A DNA stretch of 38,594 nt from NCBI GenBank assembly GCA_013372925.1, contig JABXIV010000091.1:1-38594 (forward strand), written 5' to 3'. The translations under genes were made by a program, and so were the position numbers. This DNA is from Alphaproteobacteria bacterium. GTDB taxonomy: Bacteria; Pseudomonadota; Alphaproteobacteria; Sphingomonadales; Kordiimonadaceae. Below are positions 1 to 7,424 of the stretch, one piece after another. Under the pieces are notes generated by a model. That model was not told the origin of the DNA and ran no database searches. It saw only the letters and a program-made list of their open reading frames with translations. How positions within the stretch are numbered: the stretch's first letter is position 1; every line of letters starts with the position of its first letter.

Positions 1-291
1 CATACTTATCCGCATGATTACAAGGTTATTTTCGTTGGGGATGCATCCATGAGCCCCTATGAAATCACCTATCCTGGTGGCTCCGTTGAACACTGGAATG
101 AAGAATCTGGTGAAGTGTGGATGAACCGGTTAAACCAGGTATATCAACGATCAGTCTGGCTTAATCCCATCCCAGAAACCCACTGGAATTATTCGCAGTC
201 CATTCAGATCATGAAGTCTCTGATGGAGGACCGAATGTTCCCATTGACAGTTGGCGGTATTGACCGCGCCATGCGCGAGCTACGGCGCTAA
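1..291 (+). CDS. C-terminal end of a CoxE-like VWA-domain protein (5' truncated by window)
   Basis: The ORF track starts this at an internal Met, but the frame is open to base 1 and upstream codons read HTYPHDYKVIFVGDAS before that Met, so the gene enters from the left. The remaining ~96 residues carry the PGGSVEHWNEE, VWLNP and PLTVGGID segments that I recognise from the C-terminus of alphaproteobacterial VWA proteins of the CoxE-like group (COG3552). These are thought to act with MoxR-type AAA ATPases as metal or cofactor insertion chaperones; that role is family knowledge and the partner ATPase is not visible here. The gene ends at TAA just ahead of a shared convergent terminator. Family assignment is by remembered pattern only, and the MIDAS motifs lie outside the window. 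Confidence 0.75.
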   Translation, partial: HTYPHDYKVIFVGDASMSPYEITYPGGSVEHWNEESGEVWMNRLNQVYQRSVWLNPIPETHWNYSQSIQIMKSLMEDRMFPLTVGGIDRAMRELRR

Positions 292-302
292 CCCACAAAA
301 AA

Positions 303-322
303 AGGGGCCATATAAGGCCCCT
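303..322. terminator. Bidirectional terminator between convergent genes
   Basis: A perfect 7-bp stem AGGGGCC/GGCCCCT with a six-base loop lies between the VWA gene and the leftward TonB-domain gene. A run of A on its left side gives a clean T-tract for the minus strand, so it suits the TonB-domain gene best; on the plus strand the following tract is only CT-rich. Confidence 0.75.
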
Positions 323-345
323 CTTCCCTCTGGCGCTTTTTTAGC

Positions 346-840
346 CTATTCGCCTTGCGTATCCAGAATACGGATACTGGCAACCATTGGTGCGCTTTTA
401 GAAGCAATCTCACGCCCTGTCACACGGCCTTGACGTTTAAGCGCCTGCTCTTCAGAAAAAGAGTTTGCGATTGCGTATGTCAACTGCAGCGAGAAAGTCA
501 TTTTCTCACCATCATAACTGGCGGGCAGCGCGGGGAAATCAGCGTTCTTCACAACCCTTTTGGCCGCCGCATTAATAAGGCCGCTGTTTGCCGACATTTT
601 AAGGTCAGATGCCACAACATTACCTTGGCGGTCTACGGTAACATGGAAATTCGTGAAGCCCTCTTCACCATTCCGAATGGCCAGAGCAGGATACCGCATT
701 ACGTCATTTACTGATGTACCGGCGGATTTCGCCCATGACCGCAGACCATTGTCAGCGCCTGCGTGTGCGGAGACTGTCATTGTTGCAGAGGCTAGAGCTG
801 CCGCAGCGATCATACTATTCCGGAAAAATTTCTTCGTCAT
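346..840 (-). CDS. Secreted TonB C-terminal-domain protein (orphan, no membrane anchor)
   Basis: The protein has 164 residues. A Sec signal peptide is visible (basic MTKKFFRN, hydrophobic AAAALASATM, cleavage near AHA-GAD at ~27). Residues ~48-122 resemble the TonB C-terminal fold: RYPALAIRNGEEG, then FHVTVDRQGNV, then the alanine-rich helix AAAKRVV, and a closing FSLQLTYAI strand. Classical TonB proteins have an N-terminal uncleaved anchor and a Pro-rich spacer; both are absent, so this is probably a free periplasmic protein and not a working energy transducer by itself. The start is supported by a GAGGAG Shine-Dalgarno about 5 bases upstream. It is monocistronic, divergent from the alkaline phosphatase. 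The only TonB receptor in the window lies 20 kb away. Domain call is fairly firm; function is unknown. Confidence 0.75.
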   Translation of the reverse strand: MTKKFFRNSMIAAAALASATMTVSAHAGADNGLRSWAKSAGTSVNDVMRYPALAIRNGEEGFTNFHVTVDRQGNVVASDLKMSANSGLINAAAKRVVKNADFPALPASYDGEKMTFSLQLTYAIANSFSEEQALKRQGRVTGREIASKSAPMVASIRILDTQGE

Positions 841-1151
841 TTTTTGCTCCTCGCAATTTAAATTTTGTCGTGTCGTACATGTTTCTTATCCAGCTTCCTT
901 TTGTGAGCTGATGTTTAAATCTTCGCAGTCCCAGCCCTTATGGCGACCGAAACACGACGAATTGAAGCGATACAGCGATCCACCGATAAACCTTCAGACA
1001 GAAGTTTATTACTTTGTCATAATCCCGTGAGAGAGTTCGTGCTTCCAGAGAACGCAAATACAGGAGAATTTGTTTTCCTGCATGACCTCTGTTTGCTAAA
1101 AGAAAACCTGATGTGCGCCCACATATCGTTTAAAATTCCGGAAGGGAATCC
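841..1151. other. Divergent intergenic region, TonB-domain gene / alkaline phosphatase
   Basis: This 311-bp gap separates two divergent genes and must hold both promoters. I see the minus-strand ribosome site next to 840 and a GGAAGGGA ribosome site just before 1152. A half-match to a Pho box (TTGTCAT at 1014-1020) is present but its partner half is poor. The short ORFs in the track here look like shadows. Confidence 0.5.
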
Positions 1152-2636
1152 ATGATCAAGCATAAACTCAAAGCCGCCCTCGTCGCGGCATCGGCACTCT
1201 CCACGGCATTTTTGCCAACCATAGGGCAAGCGGATGACACAAAAAGCGCGGAAGCATGGCTCACCGATGGCGCCAGCACCATCGCCGACCGCGCTGAACG
1301 TAAGGTAAATACCAAAAGAGCCAAGAATGTCATCTTGTTCATTGGCGACGGCATGGGCATCTCCACCCTTACAGCGGGCAGGATTCTTGAAGGCCAACTT
1401 GCAGGACACAGTGGGGAAGAAAACTACCTCAGCTTTGAACGCTTCCCTAATACCGGGCTTGTAAAGACATATAATGTAGACGCACAGGTCGCAGACTCCG
1501 CTGGCACAGCTTCGGCACTAAACACAGGCTCCAAAACCCGCATTGGCGTGATTAACACTGGCCCTTCGCAGCCCAAGGGTGTTTGCAAGGGTGCAATGGC
1601 AACGGCACTAACGCCGCTCGCCTATTATGCTGAAAAAGCGGGTATGGCCACTGGTATTGTCAGCACGGCACGCCTGACACATGCTACGCCTGCTGCTGTA
1701 TACGCACACAGCCCCAGCAGAGAATGGGAAGTAGACAGTCAGCTTCCGGCAGAAGCCAAAGAAAATGGCTGCCGCGACATCGCCGCTCAAATCCTTGACT
1801 CAATGCAAGGAGACGGCCTTGAAGTGGCACTTGGCGGTGGTCGCCGGAACTTCCTGCCTCAGGGTATGGGCAAGGGGCGCAGAGCGGATGGCCGGAACAT
1901 TCCACAAGAGTGGCTAGAGAGCCGCGATGGCTCAGCTTATGTGGAAACCGCAAGCGACCTTCACAAAGTTGATATCGCCTCAACATCCCGCCTTCTTGGC
2001 CTCTTTGATGATTCACACATGCAGTTTGAGGCTCAGCGTAGCGATGACCAACCTGACCTGGCCGACATGACAGCCGCAGCCATAAAAATGCTGCAAAAGG
2101 ACGACGATGGCTTCTACCTGATGGTTGAAGCAGGTCGGATTGACCATGGCCACCATGGCGGCAGCGCCAAAGCAGCCCTTTTCGACACTGTCGCGCTTTC
2201 AAAGGCCGTAAAAAAAGCCCTTGAGATGGTTGATCCGGAAGAAACCCTGATCCTAGTGACAGCAGACCATAGCCATGTCTTTACCATGGCTGGGTACCCA
2301 AAACGCGGCAATCCCATCTTTGGTTTGGTAACTGGGCCGCATGAAACTGAACCGACGCTGGCAGAAGACGGCAAACCATACACAACACTGGCATACCAGA
2401 ATGGCCCAGGCGCTGTGAAAGGTGAACGCCCACACCTTACAGAAGATATTATCGCAGACCCTCATTTCCGCCCTCAGGCTTTGGTGCCAACTCGCAGCGA
2501 AACCCATGGCGGTGAAGATGTTGCTGTATTTGGCATTGGCCCCTGGTCTCACCTTGCCAACGGCATGCTCGAACAAAATGAGATATTCCACATTATGGAT
2601 TATGCTCTAAAGCTTCGGGAACGGGCATCCAAATAA
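1152..2636 (+). CDS. phoA: Alkaline phosphatase, PhoA family
   Basis: The protein has 494 residues with a signal peptide (MIKHKLKAAL, then a hydrophobic stretch ending near GQA-DD at ~28), so it acts in the periplasm or outside the cell, releasing phosphate from phosphomonoesters. Family signatures are complete: the first metal motif ILFIGDGMG (Asp66), the nucleophile motif VADSAGTASA (Ser116), the metal loop EAGRIDHGHH, the DHSH zinc motif in VTADHSHVF, and the C-terminal ETHGGEDVAVF histidine motif. The length fits a bacterial alkaline phosphatase. The start has GGAAGGGA at good distance. It stands alone, with a strong terminator after it. PhoB control would be expected, but I see no convincing Pho box upstream. 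Gene symbol is by family, not by orthology. Confidence 0.93.
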   Translation: MIKHKLKAALVAASALSTAFLPTIGQADDTKSAEAWLTDGASTIADRAERKVNTKRAKNVILFIGDGMGISTLTAGRILEGQLAGHSGEENYLSFERFPNTGLVKTYNVDAQVADSAGTASALNTGSKTRIGVINTGPSQPKGVCKGAMATALTPLAYYAEKAGMATGIVSTARLTHATPAAVYAHSPSREWEVDSQLPAEAKENGCRDIAAQILDSMQGDGLEVALGGGRRNFLPQGMGKGRRADGRNIPQEWLESRDGSAYVETASDLHKVDIASTSRLLGLFDDSHMQFEAQRSDDQPDLADMTAAAIKMLQKDDDGFYLMVEAGRIDHGHHGGSAKAALFDTVALSKAVKKALEMVDPEETLILVTADHSHVFTMAGYPKRGNPIFGLVTGPHETEPTLAEDGKPYTTLAYQNGPGAVKGERPHLTEDIIADPHFRPQALVPTRSETHGGEDVAVFGIGPWSHLANGMLEQNEIFHIMDYALKLRERASK

Positions 2637-2640
2637 CAAC

Positions 2641-2664
2641 AAAGGGGCCAATTGGCCCCTTTTT
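2641..2664. terminator. Strong bidirectional terminator after alkaline phosphatase
   Basis: GGGGCCAATTGGCCCC is a perfect 16-base palindrome flanked by AAA and TTTTT, giving a long stem with a T-tract on the plus strand and a short one on the minus strand. A second perfect inverted repeat, GCTTTTTAAAAAGC (2673-2686), follows at once and touches the stop codon of the convergent HPt gene. Confidence 0.85.
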
Positions 2665-2685
2665 GCTTTTCGGCTTTTTAAAAAG

Positions 2686-3183
2686 CTACTTGGAATATTT
2701 GGCGATGGCTTGGTTGAGGCCATCGATCAATTTTTCACCGATCTCGCCACCACTACCGCTCACGCGGCCGCGGATCACAGCCCGCATGGCATCAAGGTGC
2801 GCCTTGATTAGCTCTACCTGATTATCGGTAATTTCGTCTCGCGAATAAGAAAAGCCATACAAGGAGTCAGCAATCGTTGTAATCAGTGGATAACCGAATG
2901 TGCCACCCTGCCCCTTCATATCGTGGGCAATGTGGTTGATAGCCTCAAGGCTTTCCCGGCGTTTTTCAGGTGTATCAACGCAGCGGCCATGCTGTTCCTG
3001 CAGTTTCACGATAAGGCCTGATACCCAATCAGGATACTCCTCAGCCATTTTCTCAAGCGCCTTTTCAGCCGCTTCAAGCGCTTCCGGGGAAATGGAAACC
3101 TTGCCAGGCGCAAGCCCTGCTGTCTTTTCCTTCAGCCGGTTCTTGAACCGGTAAAACCGAACGATGACCTTGCTTTTACCCAC
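2686..3183 (-). CDS. HPt (histidine phosphotransfer) domain protein
   Basis: The protein has 165 residues and begins at GTG (the track prints M). The HPt helix is INHIAHDMKGQGGTFGYPLITTIA, with His87 in AHDMKGQG as the likely phospho-accepting residue, as in the HxxKG pattern of HPt proteins. The N-terminal ~40 residues are basic and lack a recognised domain. The start overlaps the stop of the upstream receiver gene by 8 bases (gtgggtaa), so the two are almost certainly translationally coupled. Expected role: relay of phosphate between a receiver and another protein. Its coupled receiver lacks the usual Asp, so the true partner is probably elsewhere. Confidence 0.82.
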   Translation of the reverse strand: MGKSKVIVRFYRFKNRLKEKTAGLAPGKVSISPEALEAAEKALEKMAEEYPDWVSGLIVKLQEQHGRCVDTPEKRRESLEAINHIAHDMKGQGGTFGYPLITTIADSLYGFSYSRDEITDNQVELIKAHLDAMRAVIRGRVSGSGGEIGEKLIDGLNQAIAKYSK

Positions 3184-3727
3184 GGATGATCTCCACGCCT
3201 TCGCTCTTGTCAGTCAACACGCGCCGTTCCGGCCCATCAAACGGCAATTTCTGGCGCCGACGGTCAGGTCCGAAGAAGTCCTTCGTATGCACAAATTGCC
3301 GAGGCCGTTCGATAATGGAAATCAGTTTCTCGCCGATGTTTTTGATTGTGAATGGCTTGGCAAGCATATCTGTTACACCCATTTCACGGGCCTGCAGCAC
3401 GCGTTCGGGCTCAGTGTAACTGGTGATCATTACAAAAGGTACAAACCTGTCAGGGCTGTCCTTGTGGCGACGAACCCAGCGCAAAAACATCATGCCGTCG
3501 ATTGGGTGCATGTCCCAGTTTGAAATAACGATGTCGATCTGTTGCACGCCAACTTTCATTGGCTCATTTTTCACACGCTGGAGAAAATGAATAGCATCCC
3601 CGCCATGCTCAACAGCGAAAACATTACCAACACCAAGAACCTTAAGAGAGTTCACAAGCAGCGAGCGGATGAACGGGCTATCTTCCGCCAACAGTACATT
3701 TACCCGGTCAAAATCATAGTCGCTCAT
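3176..3727 (-). CDS. Receiver-domain (CheY-like) protein with Asn at the phospho-acceptor position
   Basis: The protein has 183 residues, with one receiver domain at ~8-140 and a basic C-terminal tail (FFGPDRRRQK, ERRV) with no DNA-binding domain that I recognise. The acidic pocket VLLAEDS (Glu15/Asp16), the switch ITSYT (Thr102/Ser103) and the conserved lysine AKPF (Lys124) are present. The beta3 end reads IVISNWDMHPIDG, where CheY-type proteins have ...SDW(N/D)MP..DG. The residue aligned with the phosphorylated Asp is therefore Asn70, and Asp72 sits two residues later; I confirmed the AAC codon on the minus strand. It may be a pseudo-receiver working by protein contact, or Asp72 may substitute. 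It overlaps the HPt gene downstream and probably follows the other HPt gene upstream in one unit. Confidence 0.85.
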   Translation of the reverse strand: MSDYDFDRVNVLLAEDSPFIRSLLVNSLKVLGVGNVFAVEHGGDAIHFLQRVKNEPMKVGVQQIDIVISNWDMHPIDGMMFLRWVRRHKDSPDRFVPFVMITSYTEPERVLQAREMGVTDMLAKPFTIKNIGEKLISIIERPRQFVHTKDFFGPDRRRQKLPFDGPERRVLTDKSEGVEIIRG

Positions 3728-3822
3728 ACATAGCCCTTATTTATCCTGCCTACACAGGTGGTTACCGATTCTTAGCCCCACTTTTGCTATATGGTCAATC
3801 TTTTCCCTTGATTTACACGGAT

Positions 3823-4170
3823 TTAAAAAGACTGAATTCGTTCTTTCAACTGCTCCAGCCTTGCGCTCATTTCTTTTAAGATGGCAACTCGCCGGTCATC
3901 ATTTGCAGCTGGCTCACCAAGAAACTCGGCCCGCTCGGCCGCGCGCGCCAGTCGCCATGCCCCAATCCCTCGCGCCGCACCCTTCAATTTGTGTGCGGAA
4001 GAACGCCAACTTTGACAGTCTGCATCCCCCAAATCTGCTAGATAGCTCGGAGCGTTATCTATGAAAATCTTAAGCACTTCCCTGGCGAGCTCCGTATCGC
4101 CGCCCGTATAACCATCCAGATGAGCAACATCCAAGACAATGCTCTCATCCCATGTGGACTCTGAAGTCAT
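3823..4170 (-). CDS. HPt domain protein, second copy
   Basis: The protein has 115 residues and is essentially a bare HPt domain. His60 in SSAHKLKGAARGIGAWRLA matches the HxLKG phospho-acceptor pattern, and the preceding acidic helix (LAREVLKIFIDNAPSYLADL) is typical of HPt proteins. It starts with ATGA overlapping the stop of the upstream small gene, so the pair is coupled. It is unlike the first HPt protein in sequence and in its lack of an N-terminal extension, so it is not a recent duplication. A 95-bp gap separates it from the receiver gene on the same strand, and all four genes could be one transcript. Confidence 0.85.
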   Translation of the reverse strand: MTSESTWDESIVLDVAHLDGYTGGDTELAREVLKIFIDNAPSYLADLGDADCQSWRSSAHKLKGAARGIGAWRLARAAERAEFLGEPAANDDRRVAILKEMSARLEQLKERIQSF

Positions 4171-4472
4171 AGCTTCTCCCTACTTAAAACACTGCGCCCC
4201 TCGGCAGTAAGCTTACAAACCAGCCAGTCAGGTTTAATAGGATTTCGGTACCATGGTTCACACCATCCCTTTGAAAGGCAAGACTTGATTGTCTGATCTT
4301 TGATCCGTTGCCCATCTCCATCAAATAGAGGCAACTTGCCTCCAGGCTGATCCAGCCCTCGTTCCAGATAGCGTCGCTGCGCGTTGCTTGGCTTGCCTTT
4401 TGAGTTTACGTTTTGCTCCAGCAGATCATCCATTGCTGCCAATCCTTCATAGAAAGAGTCCAGAACCGTCAT
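4167..4472 (-). CDS. Conserved small hypothetical protein, possibly winged-helix-like
   Basis: The protein has 101 residues and carries the block RRYLERGLDQPGGKLPLFD, a helical stretch (TIKSCLSKGWCEPW), and a C-terminal PDWLVCKLTAEGRSVL. I have the impression of a family of conserved alphaproteobacterial hypothetical proteins. The terminal LTAEGR...L resembles the beta-wing and last helix of small winged-helix proteins, but this is inference and no DNA-binding helix is certain. It is the first gene of the leftward HPt unit and is coupled to it by ATGA overlap, divergent from the TipN-like gene. A regulatory or adaptor role in the phosphorelay is possible but not shown. Confidence 0.7.
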   Translation of the reverse strand: MTVLDSFYEGLAAMDDLLEQNVNSKGKPSNAQRRYLERGLDQPGGKLPLFDGDGQRIKDQTIKSCLSKGWCEPWYRNPIKPDWLVCKLTAEGRSVLSREKL

Positions 4473-4607
4473 CTTGCCATATTTTCAATAAGATTTCCGA
4501 ATAAAGCAAATGGAACACTATGGCGCTTATTGACGTTCTGGTGTTATTCATGAACTGTAGTGACTTAGTAAATTCATACAATGGATGACGGAAACGTCAG
4601 GGGCGGC

Positions 4608-7394
4608 ATGTCAAAAGCGGAAACAGACTTCCCGGAAACGGCAGAGGCTGAGGAAGAAGTTGGAGCAACTTCAGACGAAGCGGCACAGCGAAAAAACATA
4701 AAAGCCATACGGGCCAGAAACACCCGTCGGCTGATGCCTTTCCTTTTGGCGTCAGCATCATCGCTCTTATGGCTTGGCGCGGGCGGCTACTATCTGGCTA
4801 CAAATAATATTGACCCCGCCGCGTTAGCTCCAGAAAGCCTCGCTGCAATCATTGGTGGGCTAACGACACCGGTCGCGATTTTCTGGCTAATTGCCTTGGC
4901 TTTCCAGCGCACAGACCCCCTTCTTGAACGTCGGCTTGCCATGGCGCAAAGCCTTCATAAGGCGGTGGCGCCGGTTGAGGTTGCAGAACAACGCCTTTCC
5001 CAACTTAACAAATCCCTTAAGAAAGAGCTTACAAACGTTGAGGCAGTGGCCGACCTTGCTTCTGACCGGATTGATAATCTTGAAAAGCGCTTCCAAGAGC
5101 AAATCAGTAACCTGTTTTCCGCCACAGCAGACACTGAAGCACGCACCAGCAGCATCCGCGACATTCTCGAACGCGAACGCGGCTCGATGTCTGACCTTAC
5201 CAAAGAGATTGAAGGCCGTTTCAATAATTTGGAATCCATTGTCAAAGCCATGGCAGGAGAACTTTCTGGCGCAGGCGAAAATGCTTCCAACACAGCTCTT
5301 TCAGCCAAGGAAAAAATTGATGAGAGCCTGACGGCGCTTCATGGTGCAACGGACAGCATGGAAACCCGACTTGAGCAGGCAAGCAACCAGATATCGAAAA
5401 AAGCCGGTGAGGTGCACGAGCTGTCCGTTGATGTTGAGTTGCGACTGCAAAACGTGACTGACAATGTTCTCTCGGGTATGGACCGTTTCCGCCACGATGT
5501 GGAAGGCCTGGAAGGCCGGTCGGCGGAATTGTCAGAGCACATGAAAACCCAGGCGAATGTTCTGAACGAACTGGCCCAACTTGCTGCTGCAGAATCTGCC
5601 AAGATTGAAGAAGCGCTCAGATCTCATGTCGGCGAAGTGCGCACGGCTGCCACCGATGCCCTCGCCCATACAGAAGAAGTTTCAACCATTGTTTCAGAAC
5701 GCGCTCAGACGATGTCTGAGAAGATGACTGAGGCCGTCAGTCAGGCAAAAGCACTTCTGGATGAGGCTGGAACGTCGCTGGAAGCACACTGCGAGGCTGC
5801 ACTTTCAACTAGCAAGGAAGTGAACGAACGCACGCTTGCCACAACAGAAGAAACTGGCAAAGCCGTGCTTGAGCATGCACGCCAGGTAGACCGCGTCCTC
5901 GATGATGGGCTTGAACGCGCCCGCCGCGCCCTTGATGAGACCATGAATGCGATCACCAGCCATAGCGACACGGCAGCAAATCAAGCTGAAGAAGTAGCCG
6001 CACGAACGCTTCAACACATTCGTCAGCTTAGGGCAGGCGTCGAAGAGCAATTGGAAGACCTGGCCAAAGCCGGCGAAGCCACTGCCAACCAATTAGGTGA
6101 AAGCGCCGGAGAGATTGGGGCAGAAGCTGACAAGTTGACAGAAAAGGCATCCGCCACAAAAGAAGAACTTTCAGGCGTCCGTGAACAAATGGGCGAACAG
6201 GGCGAGATGCTTGCAGACATGCTGAATGAAACACGCATGAAACTGGCACGGCTGGAGGAAGACCTGACAGCACAGCGTGATGCCTTAAACTCCGCATCGA
6301 ATGAAGCGGCCGAAAGCGTAATTGAAGCCGCTGAACGCTTTGCTGACCACAGCCGACAACTTCAGGCCACAGCATCGCAAGTTGGCGAAGACCTTGAAGG
6401 CAAATCTGACAATCTGGTTTCCATCGTCGAACGGATGCAGGAAACTGGCACAGCGACAACAGTCGGGCTTTCAAACGCCACAGACACCCTTAAAGAACAA
6501 AACACTGAACTGCGCGCGGAACTTAAGGAATCCAGCGATGCCCTTGGAATTGCCGCAGAAGCATTTTCAGGCGAACGAGCGCGCATCAAGGAAGAAACCG
6601 AAGGGGTGGTGAAAAACCTGAACCAGGCTTCAGATACCATGAGCAAAGAAGTGGATCGCTTTGCCCTCAGCTCCATGGAAGCAGCGGCACGCCTGGATGC
6701 GGCTAGCCAATCACTGATAGATCAGACCGAACGCGCGCAAACAGAGATGAAATCGTCTGTTGATGAAACCCGGACAGAACTGGCAGCCAGTATGGACGAG
6801 ATTTCCAATCGCGCAGCCGAACGTATCACCTATCTCCGCGAAGAAATGCAGGCAACGCTTGCGCGTGTCCTCTCCGAATATCAGGACACTGCCGAACAGG
6901 CTGAAAAAGAAAGCGCATTGCTTGCCATGCGCATCGGAACAGAGGCAGACAAGATCGCGAAGCAGGCCTCTCAGTTCATTGATCATACTGCTGAGATCGA
7001 AAAGCGGATCGCAAGCGCTACCAAGAATGATTTTGCCCGCACATCCACCCTTTTGATGGAAAGCCTTCAGTCCACATCCATCGATATCAACAAGGCGATC
7101 TCAACGGATCTGCCTGACGATGTTTGGGAAGCGTACTTGGCTGGCGACAGGTCTGTATTCATGAGACGATCGCTTAAAATCGCCGACCGGAATACACGCA
7201 AGGTGATTGCAGACAAATTCAAAACCGACCCCGAGTTCCGGGAAGCAGTCAGTCGCTATTGCCGTGATTTCGAAGGCATGATGGAAAGGGCCATGCTGGG
7301 GGATCGAGGTAGCGCCATGTCTGTTACGTTAATTTCATCCGACATGGGCAAACTCTATATACTTTTGGGGCAAGCCCTGAAGAAATTCAGTTAA
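4608..7394 (+). CDS. tipN: TipN-like polarity protein: two TM segments plus very long coiled coil
   Basis: The protein has ~928 residues from this start; the track's earlier ATG (4581) has no ribosome site, whereas 4608 has AGGGG close by. Numbered on the track protein, TM1 is ~51-73 and TM2 ~87-108. Then comes a ~700-residue coiled coil rich in Ala, Glu, Ser and Gln, with repeated phrases such as NxxxETxxxL and AAERF. A compact C-terminal domain ends it (LPDDVWEAYLAGDRSVF, ISSDMGKLYILLGQALKKF). This layout matches Caulobacter TipN, a pole-marking protein that positions flagellum and division machinery in alphaproteobacteria. The symbol rests on architecture and remembered C-terminal pattern, not alignment; another membrane-anchored coiled-coil scaffold is the alternative. 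The divergent HPt cluster next door fits a cell-cycle or polarity setting. Confidence 0.65.
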   Translation: MSKAETDFPETAEAEEEVGATSDEAAQRKNIKAIRARNTRRLMPFLLASASSLLWLGAGGYYLATNNIDPAALAPESLAAIIGGLTTPVAIFWLIALAFQRTDPLLERRLAMAQSLHKAVAPVEVAEQRLSQLNKSLKKELTNVEAVADLASDRIDNLEKRFQEQISNLFSATADTEARTSSIRDILERERGSMSDLTKEIEGRFNNLESIVKAMAGELSGAGENASNTALSAKEKIDESLTALHGATDSMETRLEQASNQISKKAGEVHELSVDVELRLQNVTDNVLSGMDRFRHDVEGLEGRSAELSEHMKTQANVLNELAQLAAAESAKIEEALRSHVGEVRTAATDALAHTEEVSTIVSERAQTMSEKMTEAVSQAKALLDEAGTSLEAHCEAALSTSKEVNERTLATTEETGKAVLEHARQVDRVLDDGLERARRALDETMNAITSHSDTAANQAEEVAARTLQHIRQLRAGVEEQLEDLAKAGEATANQLGESAGEIGAEADKLTEKASATKEELSGVREQMGEQGEMLADMLNETRMKLARLEEDLTAQRDALNSASNEAAESVIEAAERFADHSRQLQATASQVGEDLEGKSDNLVSIVERMQETGTATTVGLSNATDTLKEQNTELRAELKESSDALGIAAEAFSGERARIKEETEGVVKNLNQASDTMSKEVDRFALSSMEAAARLDAASQSLIDQTERAQTEMKSSVDETRTELAASMDEISNRAAERITYLREEMQATLARVLSEYQDTAEQAEKESALLAMRIGTEADKIAKQASQFIDHTAEIEKRIASATKNDFARTSTLLMESLQSTSIDINKAISTDLPDDVWEAYLAGDRSVFMRRSLKIADRNTRKVIADKFKTDPEFREAVSRYCRDFEGMMERAMLGDRGSAMSVTLISSDMGKLYILLGQALKKFS

Positions 7395-7424
7395 GATATA
7401 TTTGCGAGTACGGGAGGGGAGCCT

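Noticed and set aside
1014-1031. Possible Pho box upstream of the alkaline phosphatase (TTGTCAT-AATC-CCGTGAG)
   Set aside because: The first half is good but the second matches only four of seven consensus positions, near chance level for an arbitrary stretch.
940-1155. Plus-strand 71-residue ORF in the phosphatase upstream gap
   Set aside because: No ribosome site, low-complexity mix of residues, and it overlaps the real phoA start; likely a shadow.
1684-2202. 172-residue antisense ORF inside the phosphatase gene
   Set aside because: It lies wholly opposite a well-supported enzyme gene with all catalytic motifs; composition (Arg, Gly, Cys rich) is typical of an antisense shadow.
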